NCBI GenBank assembly: GCA_902779395.1
Contig: CACZBK010000018.1
Coordinates: 1-60,491, forward strand
Direction: 5' to 3'
Length of the DNA stretch: 60,491 nt
DNA from: an uncultured Lachnospiraceae bacterium
GTDB lineage: Bacteria; Bacillota; Clostridia; Lachnospirales; Lachnospiraceae
The position numbers and the translations under genes are program-made. Under the pieces are notes generated by a model that ran no database searches, had not been told where the DNA came from, and saw only the letters and a program-made list of their open reading frames with translations. Positions 34,745 to 45,000 of this stretch are shown piece by piece; position 1 is the stretch's first letter, and each line of letters opens with the position of its first letter.

Positions 34745-35548
34745 ATGTTCGGCTATGTCCAGATCCGGAAAGCGGAATTAAAAGTTAAGGATTATGAGCT
34801 GTATCACAGTTTTTACTGCGGCCTGTGTCATGCATTAAAAGACAGACACGGCCTTAAGGGGCAGATCACCCTGACATATGACTGTACCTTTCTTGTAATC
34901 CTGCTCAGCTCGCTTTACGAGCCGGATGTTGAGAAGAGCATGTCGCGCTGCATAGTGCATCCCGCAAAGAAGCATGCAATGAGCGTGACGGATGCTTCCC
35001 GCTACTGTGCGGATATGAACGTATTATTATCATGGTATCACTTTAAAGATGACCGTGAGGATGAAAAGAGTATAAAGGCTGCGGGGGGGCTTGCGCTCTA
35101 CCGCAGCGATTTTTTAAAGATAAAGGATAAATATCCTTATCAGTGCCGCGGCATCGCAAAAGCCATGAAGGAGCTGGCTGCGGTGGAAAAGTCAGCCGCA
35201 GATGAGGCGTTGGATAAGGGAGCAGACTGTTTCGGAAGGCTTATGATGAGCCTCTTTGCATACAGGCCGGGCGATATATTCGAACATGATCTAAACGGCA
35301 TGGCCTTTCATCTTGGGCGCTTTATTTATATTATGGATGCCTGGGACGATAAGGAAGAGGACGAAAAGAAAGGGCGTTATAATCCGCTCAAAGGGGGCGA
35401 AGACATAGAGGCGCTGCTCTTTGATGAGATGGCCAAGTGTTCTTATTATTTCGAAAAACTGCCGTGTGTGCAGTATGGGGATATACTCAGGAATATCCTC
35501 TATGCGGGGGTGTGGAACAGGTACGATAAGAAAAAGTCCCGCATGTGA
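34745..35548 (+). CDS. DUF5685 family protein
   Basis: This 267-residue protein starts [32 protein letters not shown], a pattern I recognise as DUF5685. It contains a CGLC pair near residue 25-28 and further Cys and His that might bind metal. It is mainly alpha-helical with no signal peptide. The ATG directly follows the GH31 stop. Genes of this family are often beside a small J-domain gene, as here. Function is unknown. Confidence 0.75.
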   Translation: MFGYVQIRKAELKVKDYELYHSFYCGLCHALKDRHGLKGQITLTYDCTFLVILLSSLYEPDVEKSMSRCIVHPAKKHAMSVTDASRYCADMNVLLSWYHFKDDREDEKSIKAAGGLALYRSDFLKIKDKYPYQCRGIAKAMKELAAVEKSAADEALDKGADCFGRLMMSLFAYRPGDIFEHDLNGMAFHLGRFIYIMDAWDDKEEDEKKGRYNPLKGGEDIEALLFDEMAKCSYYFEKLPCVQYGDILRNILYAGVWNRYDKKKSRM

Positions 35549-35571
35549 ACATATACAATATCGAGGTAAAT

Positions 35572-36111
35572 ATGAAAGACGCATATGAAGTACTGGGCAT
35601 TTATCATACTGCCAGTGACGATGAAGTAAAACAGGCTTATAAAGAGATGCTTCGCAAGTATCATCCCGATAATTATGCGGGTACCGACAATCCGCTGGCA
35701 CCTCTGGCAGAAGAAAAATTCAAGGAAGCCCAGGAGGCGTACAACGAGATAATGAAGGTACGTGCCCAGGGTTATTACGGGCCGCTGGGACCGGAGAACG
35801 GAATGCAGACGGGTAACCCCTTCGGACAGGGAAATGTAAACAGGGGACCTTATCCGCATAGCGGACAGAACGGATATAACGGGGCAAACGGCGCCCCCGG
35901 CGGCGGAGCCTTTGGAGGTCAGGGCGGTCAGGGCGGCGGAAACTACCAGCAGCCCTATCAGCAGAATTATCAGAATAACGGGAATTACTACGGACGTCCC
36001 GCAAACTATAACGGAATGGACAGCTGCGGTACCGGTAATCTCTGCTGTGATCTGTGGTGCGCCGATACACTTTGTGAGTGTATGGGCGGCGATATCTGCG
36101 GCTGCTTATGA
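35572..36111 (+). CDS. Small J-domain protein with Gly/Asn-rich and Cys-rich tail
   Basis: This is a 179-residue protein. Residues 1-62 form an intact J-domain ([24 protein letters not shown], then [10 protein letters not shown] with HPD). A low-complexity Gly/Asn/Gln/Tyr linker follows, then a tail of about 30 residues with nine cysteines ([20 protein letters not shown] and beyond). The start ATG 35572 has GAGGT 4 bases upstream; an earlier GTG at 35545 has none. The Cys tail may bind metal or sense redox state. The following gene overlaps by ATGA. Confidence 0.82.
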   Translation: MKDAYEVLGIYHTASDDEVKQAYKEMLRKYHPDNYAGTDNPLAPLAEEKFKEAQEAYNEIMKVRAQGYYGPLGPENGMQTGNPFGQGNVNRGPYPHSGQNGYNGANGAPGGGAFGGQGGQGGGNYQQPYQQNYQNNGNYYGRPANYNGMDSCGTGNLCCDLWCADTLCECMGGDICGCL

Positions 36112-36662
36112 GTAAAACAAAGGCGCTGGCCTTATCGGGACTGTTCACGGCACTTTCGGTGATATGCCTTATCCTGGCAGATACCCTGCTTATAAAAAGT
36201 TCCGGTTTCTGCTTTCTCCTGGCAGCATTCGTGTGCGGATATACTGCAGAGCTGAGCAAAATGCCGTTTGGTATCGGAAGTACGGCTGCAGCTTTTCTGC
36301 TTGGGATGATCATCATGCCTTTCAAGCTCCATTGCTTCAGCTTTCTGGGATTGGCGGTTTTTGTGCTGATATGTCAGTACATTAATGAGCGAAGCCGGAC
36401 AAAAAAGCCCTTTGGCAGGGGAACGGCCGTCATCATAACCGTACTGTCGTGGAATGTTCTCTTAGCCGCAGGCATTGCTTTGTATAGTATTTTTATAGGA
36501 AATATCAGTGAACTGGCAGCGGGTACCGTATTCGATTCTACTCCATTGCCGCTTTTTATTGTATTGATGATCATTGTGCTTGAAGCCCTTGGGCCGGTAA
36601 TATGCATTGCCTATGGGCAGTTTATAAATTTTATGAACAGGATGGTAAGTAAAATACTGTAA
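36108..36662 (+). CDS. Polytopic membrane protein, ECF S-component-like
   Basis: This 184-residue protein has about five hydrophobic segments (6-30, 32-50, 58-90, 104-128, 145-175). The opening [21 protein letters not shown] and overall size resemble ECF-type substrate-binding membrane proteins or DUF2232, but no ligand can be named. Its ATG overlaps the J-protein stop (ATGA). Confidence 0.7.
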   Translation: MSKTKALALSGLFTALSVICLILADTLLIKSSGFCFLLAAFVCGYTAELSKMPFGIGSTAAAFLLGMIIMPFKLHCFSFLGLAVFVLICQYINERSRTKKPFGRGTAVIITVLSWNVLLAAGIALYSIFIGNISELAAGTVFDSTPLPLFIVLMIIVLEALGPVICIAYGQFINFMNRMVSKIL

Positions 36663-36751
36663 CTCTGAGCGTAAAGTCAAAAAAACAGAGCTTTAAATGC
36701 TTTGCCTGACTTTTCCGCACAGGGATCCTATTGACAAAGGAGGAAACAAAA

Positions 36752-37066
36752 ATGGCAGCGATCACATTAACATCATCAAATTTTGAAGAAGAAGTATTAA
36801 AGAGCGATGTACCCGTACTGGTGGACTTCTGGGCGAGCTGGTGCGGACCCTGTAAGATGCTGGGGCCCATGGTTGAGCAGGTTGCGGAGGAATCCGACGG
36901 AAGCTATAAGGTAGGCAAGGTCAATGTGGACGATGAAGGAGATCTTGCAGAGAAGTATGGTATCATGAACATCCCTGCACTCAAGGTTTTCAAGGGCGGA
37001 GAAGTTGTAAAGGAATCAGTAGGCATGATACCGAAGGATAAGATAAAGGCCCTGCTTGAAGTATAA
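36752..37066 (+). CDS. trxA: Thioredoxin
   Basis: This 104-residue thioredoxin has the active site WCGPC (Cys31, Cys34) and cis-proline region NIPALKVF. It transfers electrons from TrxB to protein disulfides. The start ATG at 36752 follows AAAGGAGG; the frame is open upstream to a TTG, but that adds a non-conserved piece. trxB follows by 11 bases. Confidence 0.96.
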   Translation: MAAITLTSSNFEEEVLKSDVPVLVDFWASWCGPCKMLGPMVEQVAEESDGSYKVGKVNVDDEGDLAEKYGIMNIPALKVFKGGEVVKESVGMIPKDKIKALLEV

Positions 37067-37077
37067 GGAGATGAAAT

Positions 37078-37977
37078 ATGACTGATATCATCATAATAGG
37101 CGCGGGAACGGCAGGCCTGTCCGCGGCTATATATGCATTAAGAGCCGGAAAGAGCGTGCTTCTTATGGAGCAGCTCACCTACGGCGGTCAGATAATAAAT
37201 ACGCCTGAGGTAGAGAATTATCCGGGCATAAAGAGTATTTCAGGTTTCGACTTCGCCCAGGGGCTTTATGAGCAGGCCGAAGCTCTGGGGGCAGAGCTTA
37301 AATACGAGCAGGTTACCGGTATAGAGGACGGAGAAGTCAAGAAAGTCAGGACTGCCGGCGGTGAGTATGAGTGTAAGGCCATCATCCTGGCTACAGGTGC
37401 AAAGAACAGACCTCTGGGTCTTGATAAGGAAACTGAATTCATAGGCAGCGGCATTTCCTATTGTGCTACCTGTGACGGAGCTTTCTTTAAAGGCAGGGTA
37501 GTAGCCGTAAACGGCGGCGGGAATACCGCGCTGGAGGATGCGCTCTTCTTATCGAATTACTGCAAAAAAGTGTATCTGATACACCGCCGCGATGAGTTCC
37601 GCGGTGAGGCGAAGCAGGCAGAAAAGCTTAAAGAGAAAGAGAATATTGAATTTGTCCTGAATGCAACCATCACGGAGCTTCTGGGTGATGATGAGCTTAA
37701 GGGCGTAAAAGTACATGATAAGATAAGCGGCGTGGATAAGGACATAGAGCTGGACGGTCTTTTTATAGCCATCGGACAGATGCCCGAAAATGCAGCATTT
37801 GCGCCTCTTATCGAGCTTGATAAGGGCGGATACATAGTGGCAGGTGAGGACTGTAAGACCAATGTAGAAGGTATCTTTGCAGCCGGTGACTGCCGTACCA
37901 AGACCGTGCGCCAGCTTACTACGGCAGCTGCAGACGGGGCGGTGGCTGCCCTGGCAGCCTGTGCATACGCAGACTGA
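37078..37977 (+). CDS. trxB: Thioredoxin reductase
   Basis: This 299-residue flavoprotein reduces thioredoxin with NADPH. It has the N-terminal FAD motif IIGAGTAGLSAAIYA, the redox pair CATC in SYCATCDGAFF, the NADPH motif GGGNTALEDA, and C-terminal GIFAAGDCRTK. All motifs are complete. AAGGAGA precedes the ATG. ispE starts 3 bases after the stop. Confidence 0.96.
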   Translation: MTDIIIIGAGTAGLSAAIYALRAGKSVLLMEQLTYGGQIINTPEVENYPGIKSISGFDFAQGLYEQAEALGAELKYEQVTGIEDGEVKKVRTAGGEYECKAIILATGAKNRPLGLDKETEFIGSGISYCATCDGAFFKGRVVAVNGGGNTALEDALFLSNYCKKVYLIHRRDEFRGEAKQAEKLKEKENIEFVLNATITELLGDDELKGVKVHDKISGVDKDIELDGLFIAIGQMPENAAFAPLIELDKGGYIVAGEDCKTNVEGIFAAGDCRTKTVRQLTTAAADGAVAALAACAYAD

Positions 37978-37980
37978 ATC

Positions 37981-38886
37981 ATGGAAGATATAAGTATAAA
38001 AGCTTACGCAAAAATAAACCTGACCCTGGATATAACAGGCAGGCGTGAAGACGGATATCATCTGCTGCGCAGCATCATGCAGCAGATATCCGTTTATGAT
38101 GTTGTTGAGCTGAAAAAAGCCGATGATATCAGCCTTAAGGTAGTATCGTCAAACGCATCGGGCTTAAGCCATGAGGTAGTGCCGGAGGATGCCCGGAATA
38201 TAGCATGGAAGGCAGCGGAACTGATACTTAAGGAAGCGGGTATTTCCGGCGGTGTTGAGATAATACTGCATAAGAATATCCCTGCGGCAGCAGGACTGGC
38301 CGGCGGAAGCACCGACGCGGCAGCAGTGCTCAGGGGGATAAGCCGGCTGTACGGGCTTGGCTATGATAGCGGAAAGCTCTGTGAACTGGGTGTCAAGCTG
38401 GGAGCAGATGTGCCGTTTTGCATATTGGGCGGGACTGCACTTGCCGAAGGTATAGGCGATAAGCTTACAGTGCTGCCGTCACCTGAGAAAGCATATATAC
38501 TGCTGGCAAAGCTCCCTGTGGCAGTATCGACCAGGCAGGTATATGAGGCATATGACGCGCTCTCCGTAACAGAGAGGGAAGATCTGAGCGGCAGACTGAC
38601 GGAGCTGCTCATGGACCACGGTGCGGATATAAAGGCTGTATCTGCCTGCCTTATGAACGTGCTGGCGGAAGTTACTCAGGATCAGTATCCCGTGATAGGG
38701 CAGATGGCCGGCAAAATGAAGGAACTTGGTGCCGAAGGGGCTTTAATGAGCGGTTCGGGACCTTCCGTATTTGGATTGTTTGCAGATGAGATTATGGTAA
38801 ATAAGGCATGTGATGCCATGAAAAAAAGCTATCCCGATGCATTTTGCACGGTGTGCGGCTTTATCGGCGGTGAGGAAAATGACTAA
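37981..38886 (+). CDS. ispE: 4-diphosphocytidyl-2-C-methyl-D-erythritol kinase
   Basis: This 301-residue GHMP kinase of the non-mevalonate isoprenoid pathway has the substrate end AYAKINLTLDITGRREDGYH, the ATP motif PAAAGLAGGSTDAAAVL and the C-terminal GSGPSVFGLF. No good ribosome site is visible before the ATG, so translation may couple to trxB. It overlaps the DUF1934 start by 8 bases. Confidence 0.95.
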   Translation: MEDISIKAYAKINLTLDITGRREDGYHLLRSIMQQISVYDVVELKKADDISLKVVSSNASGLSHEVVPEDARNIAWKAAELILKEAGISGGVEIILHKNIPAAAGLAGGSTDAAAVLRGISRLYGLGYDSGKLCELGVKLGADVPFCILGGTALAEGIGDKLTVLPSPEKAYILLAKLPVAVSTRQVYEAYDALSVTEREDLSGRLTELLMDHGADIKAVSACLMNVLAEVTQDQYPVIGQMAGKMKELGAEGALMSGSGPSVFGLFADEIMVNKACDAMKKSYPDAFCTVCGFIGGEEND

Positions 38887-39331
38887 AGATATACTGATAT
38901 CAATAAAGGGACTGCAGTTTGATGATCCTTCGAGCGATCATCATGAGAATGTGGAGCTTATAGTTCCGGGAACTTATTATGAAAAAAACGGTACCAAGTA
39001 TCTGATCTATGATGAAGATGTTCCGGGACTTAATGAAAAGACACGCACAATGATGAAACTGAGACCGGAAAGGGTAGAGCTTTCCAAGAACGGTCCTATG
39101 GCTGTTTCCATGGTATTTGAAAAGGGGCAGAAGAACTTAAGCCGTTACAACACCCCTTTCGGCGGCCTTATGGTAGGCCTTGATACCACTGATATTAATA
39201 TTGCAGAGAATGAAGATGATCTGAGTCTTGATATCAGATATCATCTGGATCTGAATTACGAATACTTTGCGGATTGCCGTGTATCCGTAAAAGCCTGCTC
39301 CAAGGAGATGGGCATGACCATGTTTACTTGA
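38879..39331 (+). CDS. DUF1934 (YwiB-like) beta-barrel protein
   Basis: This 150-residue protein begins MTKDILISIKGLQF and resembles the YwiB/DUF1934 family, a small calycin-like barrel of unknown role. Typical features are the YYEKNGTKYLIYDED strand pair and RYNTPFGGLMVGL. The ATG at 38879 has GAGG just upstream and overlaps ispE. Its 3' end overlaps the convergent minus-strand gene by 8 bases. Confidence 0.8.
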   Translation: MTKDILISIKGLQFDDPSSDHHENVELIVPGTYYEKNGTKYLIYDEDVPGLNEKTRTMMKLRPERVELSKNGPMAVSMVFEKGQKNLSRYNTPFGGLMVGLDTTDINIAENEDDLSLDIRYHLDLNYEYFADCRVSVKACSKEMGMTMFT

Positions 39332-39800
39332 TGGGCTTTGCTCCTGCCTTCTCCTGGGCTTTTTCAAGAAGCTGCTTAAATTTGCTTTTCTTTTTCTGAT
39401 CTTTCTGTATCTGGGTTCCGTGAATTCCTTTGACTCCCATAAGATACATACCTGATACCTCTGCCTTGACCTCTTTTCTGACGGGGACAAGGTCGAAGAT
39501 CTTCTCGTCACAGAAGAGAGTAAGTATCTGGGGGCCAACTTTTACTTTTACCATAGGAGTCTTAACGTTCTTTGCCATCTTGGGCATTTGCGACATTACA
39601 GCTTCCGGCAGTTTGGCATCTTTTATCTTCATGCGTTTTTTATCGATGACCAGCAGTGAAACGGTCTGCTTGTTGGCTTCGAGCATAGCCTGCTGTTCAG
39701 CCTGCTGTTTCTGGAGTTTCTTTCCTGCAAAATACAGTACCACCAGAAGGACTATTATCACGACCAGTACTATAAGTAACACGATCAACCATTTGGGCAT
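39324..39800 (-). CDS. Single-pass membrane protein of unknown function
   Basis: This 158-residue protein has a single hydrophobic N-terminal segment (about 3-26, rich in Val/Ile/Leu) and then a soluble basic domain. The core VSLLVIDKKRMKIKDAKLPEAV, and PMVKVKVGPQILTLFCDEKIFDLVPVRK, looks like a compact beta fold. The last 30 residues are Lys-rich. AAGGAGA precedes the ATG on the minus strand. No family is named. The N-terminal segment probably anchors it in the membrane. Confidence 0.75.
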   Translation of the reverse strand: MPKWLIVLLIVLVVIIVLLVVLYFAGKKLQKQQAEQQAMLEANKQTVSLLVIDKKRMKIKDAKLPEAVMSQMPKMAKNVKTPMVKVKVGPQILTLFCDEKIFDLVPVRKEVKAEVSGMYLMGVKGIHGTQIQKDQKKKSKFKQLLEKAQEKAGAKPIK

Positions 39801-39866
39801 TTCTCAAATCTCCTTCATATGTATATTCAGAGCAACTTCTGGCATTCTATCACACTTTTCAAATGC

Positions 39867-39894
39867 TTGCAATATGTACAGTTTCTGCTAAAAT
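39867..39894 (+). promoter_or_regulatory. Promoter of the FakA-C-like gene cluster
   Basis: TTGCAA (39867-39872) and TAAAAT (39889-39894) are 16 bases apart, with TGC before the -10. It drives the genes from 39930. Confidence 0.68.
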
Positions 39895-39929
39895 ATTTAT
39901 AACTATGTTTATTTTACGGAGGTTAGAGT

Positions 39930-40190
39930 ATGGACTCAATAGAATTTCGTTACGACACACAGCTTCTGATCGATGGTGATGATCTTGATGAGGATGAGAT
40001 CAATGATTATATTACCGCTAATTTTGTAGGCGATTCGCTTCTGGCGGTAGGAGGGGACGGGGATCCCATAAAGATCCACTATCATACAAATGAGCCCTGG
40101 AAGATACTGGAATACTGCCGCAGCCTGGGCGAGATCTACGATATAGTCGTAGAGGATATGGACAGACAGTCGAGAGGGCTTCAGGGCTGA
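39930..40190 (+). CDS. Stand-alone domain like the FakA C-terminus
   Basis: This 86-residue protein matches the final part of FakA/DAK2-related proteins: EFRYDTQLLI, GDSLLAVGGDGDPIKIHYHTNEPWKILEYCRSLGEIYDIVVEDMDRQ. In full-length FakA this segment follows a kinase and a middle domain. Here no kinase precedes it, but the gene has its own promoter, GGAGGT-type ribosome site and stop, so it looks like a real short gene. It may be a decayed remnant or a freestanding regulator. Four bases separate it from the glycosyltransferase gene. Confidence 0.75.
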   Translation: MDSIEFRYDTQLLIDGDDLDEDEINDYITANFVGDSLLAVGGDGDPIKIHYHTNEPWKILEYCRSLGEIYDIVVEDMDRQSRGLQG

Positions 40191-40194
40191 TAAG

Positions 40195-41286
40195 ATGAGT
40201 GGAATGGAAAGCTTGATCGCCCTTGTTCCGGCATACTGTCCGGAAAAGAGCATGGTCGAATCGGTTACGGCACTCAGCCGGGAGTTCCCTGCTGTAGTGA
40301 TAGTTGATGATGGATGCGGAGAGGAATATGCGCCCATTTTTGATGCGGTGCGGGAACTTCCTGGAGTAGTGATACTTAAACACCCGGAGAACAGAGGCAA
40401 AGGCTGTGCCCTGAAGACCGGCTTTAAGTATGTGCTGGAGAAGCATCCGGATGCCAAAGGCGTGGTAACGCTTGATGCAGACGGACAGCATACCGTAAAG
40501 GATACGCTGCATTGCTGCGAGGAGTTTCTTAAGAAGCCTGACAGCATCGTTTTCGGCTGCAGGGATTTTGAATCGGATGAAAAGATACCGCCCCGAAGCC
40601 GTTTCGGAAACAGGCTTACGAGCAGACTGATGAAATTCTTCTGTGATATAAAGCTTTCCGATACGCAGACGGGACTGCGAGTTCATTCGATGAAATACCT
40701 TAAAGAGCTTACGGAGGTTGAAGGCGAACGGTACGAGTATGAAATGAATGTCATATTTAAATTAAAGGATATGGATGTTCCTTTTGTAGAAGTACCCATT
40801 GAAGTAATATACCTTGATAACAATTCCAGCTCGCATTTCAATCCGATAAAGGATTCGATCAAGATATACAAGGTGTTTTTCAAGTTCTGCGTATCATCTT
40901 TCGGGTCGTTCCTTATAGATATTGCTGTTTTTACAGTGCTGTGGAAGCTGATAGAGGCTTATGCGCAGGAAGGCAGTGCGTTACTTCTTTACGAAACATA
41001 TATAGCAACAGCGATCGCCAGAGTATGCTCCGGATTGTTTAATTACAATTTTAACCGCTGGATATTCAAGTCCAAGAGCAAGGTGAGCTCCAGCGGCCCG
41101 AAGTATCTGCTTGTCTGGCTTATACAGATGTGTATATCCGCATTTTGTGTTGATAATCTTATAAAGCTGATAAGCTGGAACAAGAGCGTGGTCAAGTTTA
41201 TTGTAGATACGATATTGTTCTTCATCAGTTATAAGGTGCAGCAGCTGTGGGTATTTAAAAGTAAAAAGGAGAAGGATCAGGCATGA
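40195..41286 (+). CDS. Family 2 glycosyltransferase fused to GtrA-like domain
   Basis: This 363-residue protein joins an N-terminal GT2 domain (1-230) of the dolichyl-phosphate mannosyltransferase type to a C-terminal GtrA-like membrane domain (231-355, four segments). GT motifs seen are VDDGC, NRGKGCALKTGF and DADGQH (metal binding). It probably transfers sugar to polyprenyl phosphate and supplies a sugar donor at the membrane. It overlaps the next gene by ATGA. Confidence 0.9.
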   Translation: MSGMESLIALVPAYCPEKSMVESVTALSREFPAVVIVDDGCGEEYAPIFDAVRELPGVVILKHPENRGKGCALKTGFKYVLEKHPDAKGVVTLDADGQHTVKDTLHCCEEFLKKPDSIVFGCRDFESDEKIPPRSRFGNRLTSRLMKFFCDIKLSDTQTGLRVHSMKYLKELTEVEGERYEYEMNVIFKLKDMDVPFVEVPIEVIYLDNNSSSHFNPIKDSIKIYKVFFKFCVSSFGSFLIDIAVFTVLWKLIEAYAQEGSALLLYETYIATAIARVCSGLFNYNFNRWIFKSKSKVSSSGPKYLLVWLIQMCISAFCVDNLIKLISWNKSVVKFIVDTILFFISYKVQQLWVFKSKKEKDQA

Positions 41287-41996
41287 TAGGCATAATATGT
41301 GCAATGCAGGAAGAACTTAAGGAGATCAAAGCCGGAATGGAGCCCGATGGCGAGCTTAATTATTCCGGCGTTGATTTTTATCTGGGAAAACTTGAAGGAC
41401 AGGATGTGGTTTGTGCCGTATGCGGTGTAGGCAAGGTTTTCGCTGCCATCTGTGCCCAGACCATGATACTTAAGTTTCATCCGGACCTTATCATTAATGT
41501 GGGGGTTGCCGGGTCTCTGTCCAAAAGTCTTGGTGTAGCTGATATCGTGATAGCGCGCAGGCTGGTACAGCATGATATGGACGTTACCGCACTGGGTGTG
41601 CCCAGGGGACAGATACTTGGCAGTGATATACGGTATATCTCCACATCGGAGGAAATACGTGATGCCCTCTTTTCTTCCATAATGATGCTCAATGCTGAAG
41701 GAGCATTCGGAAAGCGCGAGGTCAAGGCTCTGCAGGGAACCATAGCATCGGGTGATCAGTTCATTTCATCAAAGGGGCAGAAGCAGCTGATAGCTGAGGA
41801 GTTTGAAGCGATTGCCTGCGAAATGGAAGGAGCATCCATAGCTCAGGTCTGCTATGTAAATAAAATGCCTTTCTGTGTGCTGCGTGCAATTTCCGATTCG
41901 GCGGATGACAGTGCTAAAATGGACTATCCGGCATTTGTGGAACTGGCAGCTGCTAACAGCGCGAAAGTTATAAAACGCTTTTTGAAAAACCGCTGA
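41283..41996 (+). CDS. mtnN: 5'-methylthioadenosine/S-adenosylhomocysteine nucleosidase
   Basis: This 237-residue enzyme of the purine nucleoside phosphorylase fold splits MTA and SAH to adenine and the thioribose. Landmarks are IGIICAMQEELKEI, INVGVAGSLSKSLGVADIVIA, the ribose-contact CEMEGASIAQVCY and catalytic-aspartate ISDSADD. Complete. AAAGGAGAAGG precedes the ATG. Confidence 0.95.
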   Translation: MIGIICAMQEELKEIKAGMEPDGELNYSGVDFYLGKLEGQDVVCAVCGVGKVFAAICAQTMILKFHPDLIINVGVAGSLSKSLGVADIVIARRLVQHDMDVTALGVPRGQILGSDIRYISTSEEIRDALFSSIMMLNAEGAFGKREVKALQGTIASGDQFISSKGQKQLIAEEFEAIACEMEGASIAQVCYVNKMPFCVLRAISDSADDSAKMDYPAFVELAAANSAKVIKRFLKNR

Positions 41997-42069
41997 TACA
42001 GACGGGCATAATGAACGTTAATGAAAGTTCTGTATTTTAAACAAGCCTTATCAGGATCAAGGAGGTCAT

Positions 42070-45000
42070 ATGAAAAAAAGAAGCAAAATGAACAGGATTC
42101 TTTCCTTTGTACTCAGTCTGAGTCTTATCGGGAATGATATCCTGCCGACTGTTGCTGCAGGCGATGGCGTTCCGGAAGCGGAGATCATTGCAGTCAGTGA
42201 AGATGCGGTATCGGATGACAAAGCCTCATCTGAAGGACAGACTGAAGAGGCAGATACGGTTCCGGAAGAAATGCCTGTTGAGGAGATCGCAGCGGAAGCC
42301 GAAGCCGGAGCAGATGTGGATGCCGGTGATGATGATTTTGTTTTTGTACCGGGGTATCTGCCTGTTCCGGATGAACCTGTCTCTCCTGCAGTTGATCCGG
42401 CAATAAGCTTCAAAGAAACACGTGATGCACTGAATTCAGATCCTTCGGAGGAATACGGGGTTGATCTTTCTACAACGGAGGCCCGGTCTGCATTATATAC
42501 AGACAGGGCATTTCCTTATTCTCATGAGGAGGAATGGTTAGATTATTATATAGATAATTATCCCGCTACCAGAGATCAGAATCCATATGGTTCATGTTGG
42601 GCTCATTCAGCTATGTGCCTGGCTGAATTCAATCTTATCAATCATGGAAAAGCGGATAAAAACATAGATCTGAGCGAGCTTCATCTTGTGTACTGGAGTT
42701 ATAATAACGGAACTGCTTCTGAGGCAGCAGGAGATACAGGGGACAGTATCGGTTTTTCTCCGACATATAATGCTGCATCCGTTCTTGATAACGGCGGAGA
42801 TGTAGGGCTTGCGTCCCAGGGGCTTATGCGTCAGCGTGGGTTTGCGGATGAGAGTGTTGCTCCGTACACTAAGGCAGCCGAGATTGCCGGAGGCAGCAGG
42901 CTGAAAGCTGATACAGAAAGAGATGACAGCTATTATCTTAAAAATGCATATAAGATAGATATAGAGGATAAGAATAACAGAAATAAGATAAAAGAGGCGT
43001 TGATCGAACATGGTGCCGTAGGCGTATCTATTTATGCCGCCCAAAACAAAAGCTCATATTATTATAAATACTTTAATCCTGAACACGCAGCATATTATTG
43101 CGGTGATAAACAAAAAACAAATCATGCTGTTACCATAGTAGGCTGGGATGATGATTTTCCTGCCGGATATTTTGCAAGTAATCCCGGGACTGATGGAGCC
43201 TGGCTGATAAGAAACAGCTGGTCAACTACAGTAGATGATAATTATTTCTCGTATTTTTGGCTGTCATATAAGGATGTCCCTTTGAAAGGCGGCTGGATAT
43301 ATGAGGTGGAAACGGAGTTTCCGTATGATAATCATTATTATTATGATTCTGCGTTACATGGCAGCGGTGTATTCGGAAATGATGATAACCCCACTAATCT
43401 GAAATACTATGCAAATGTATACAAAGTTAACGGAGATGCCGATCAGGAGGAGCTTGAAGCGGTAACGTTCGAAGTATCCAGGCTGCAGAACAGCGGTGAG
43501 GATTATCATGTAGAAATATATAAGAATCCCACCGGAAGCAATCCCTGCAGCGGAGAAAAAGTAGGCGGAACAGGCAGCGGAAAGTTATATTATATCGGAA
43601 ATTATACTGTTCCTCTGGAAAAGCCGGTTGTTCTGGATAAAGGTGATTCCTTCAGTGTAGTAGTATGTTTTGAGAACGACGGTTCATGTGTTACGATTGA
43701 AGGGGCTTTAAAAAACTATGAAGGTGTTAACAGTACGGTGAATTGCGAGACCGGACAAAGCTTCAGTTCGTCAAACGGAAAAAACTGGACCGATTCCGCA
43801 AAGAATTATCTATCTTATGGATATGGAAACTTTGTTATAACAGCTTTGACTAAGGATGTGACTAGGGAAGGGATTGCTTTATCAGATTCCAAACTGTCAC
43901 TTTCCACTAAATCATATACCGCGGATTTAAATGCCGTAGTTACGGATGCTGACGGAAATACAAAGGATGATGCTGTTGTATTATGGAGCACCTCGAATAA
44001 AAATGTAATAACAATAGATAAAACAAGCGGAAAAAAAGTAAGTATCACAGCCGTTGGAGACGGTACGGCAACTGTTACCGCAACCAGCGGGGAATATAAG
44101 GTAAGCTGTACGGTTACAGTAAAGCTTTCAAAGGCTGCAAAGCCCGTATCAAATAAGGAAGCAGGATCCGAGCTGGCTTTTGGCGAGAAGATCGAATTAA
44201 GCTGTGATACCAAAGATGCCGGGATCTATTACACTCTTGACGGGACCGATCCTACACAGGCCTCAAGCAAATATGAGGACGGCATAAGCTTCGGTCTGGA
44301 GGATGCAGGTAAAACGATAAACATTAAAGCTGTTACTTATGCGGATCATTATAATCCGAGCGATGTGGCAGACTGGGAATATACCGTCGAAGAAAGCAAG
44401 GTAGGCTTAAATCTTTCAAAAAAAGCAATAACGCTTTCTTCCAATGAACCTGAAGTAACTGTCACTGCAAAGGTACTGAATGAAGATAATTCAGAAGATA
44501 CAGATGCGGTGATAAGCTGGAATATCGCGGACAGCTCTGTCGCAGTAATAGATAAGGTAAGCGGAAACAGCGTTAGCGTTACCGCCGTAGAGGAAGGTAC
44601 AACCGTTATCACCGTAACGAGCGGAGAATATGAAGCTTCATGTGATGTGACCGTAGTATTTTCAAAAGCTGAAAAGCCGGTATCCGATAAGACCGAAAAA
44701 ATACTGTATGTCGGGGATATGATATCGGTAAGCTGTGCGACGGCCGGGGCAAAGATATACTATACGGATGACGGAACGGATCCTGATACCGGATCGATGT
44801 TTTATACTGGAAAGATAAAAGTCACTTCCGATATGGTTAAAGAAAGCAGCATAACGTATAAATTCCGGGCCTTCGCGGATTACTATAAACCCAGCGATGT
44901 GCTTACATACGAATTCAGTGTACAGAGCAGGGCGGGTATCGTGTTATCGGAAAAAAACCTGAGCCTTACATCGGAAAAGCCTGAAGCAAAACTTACAGCT

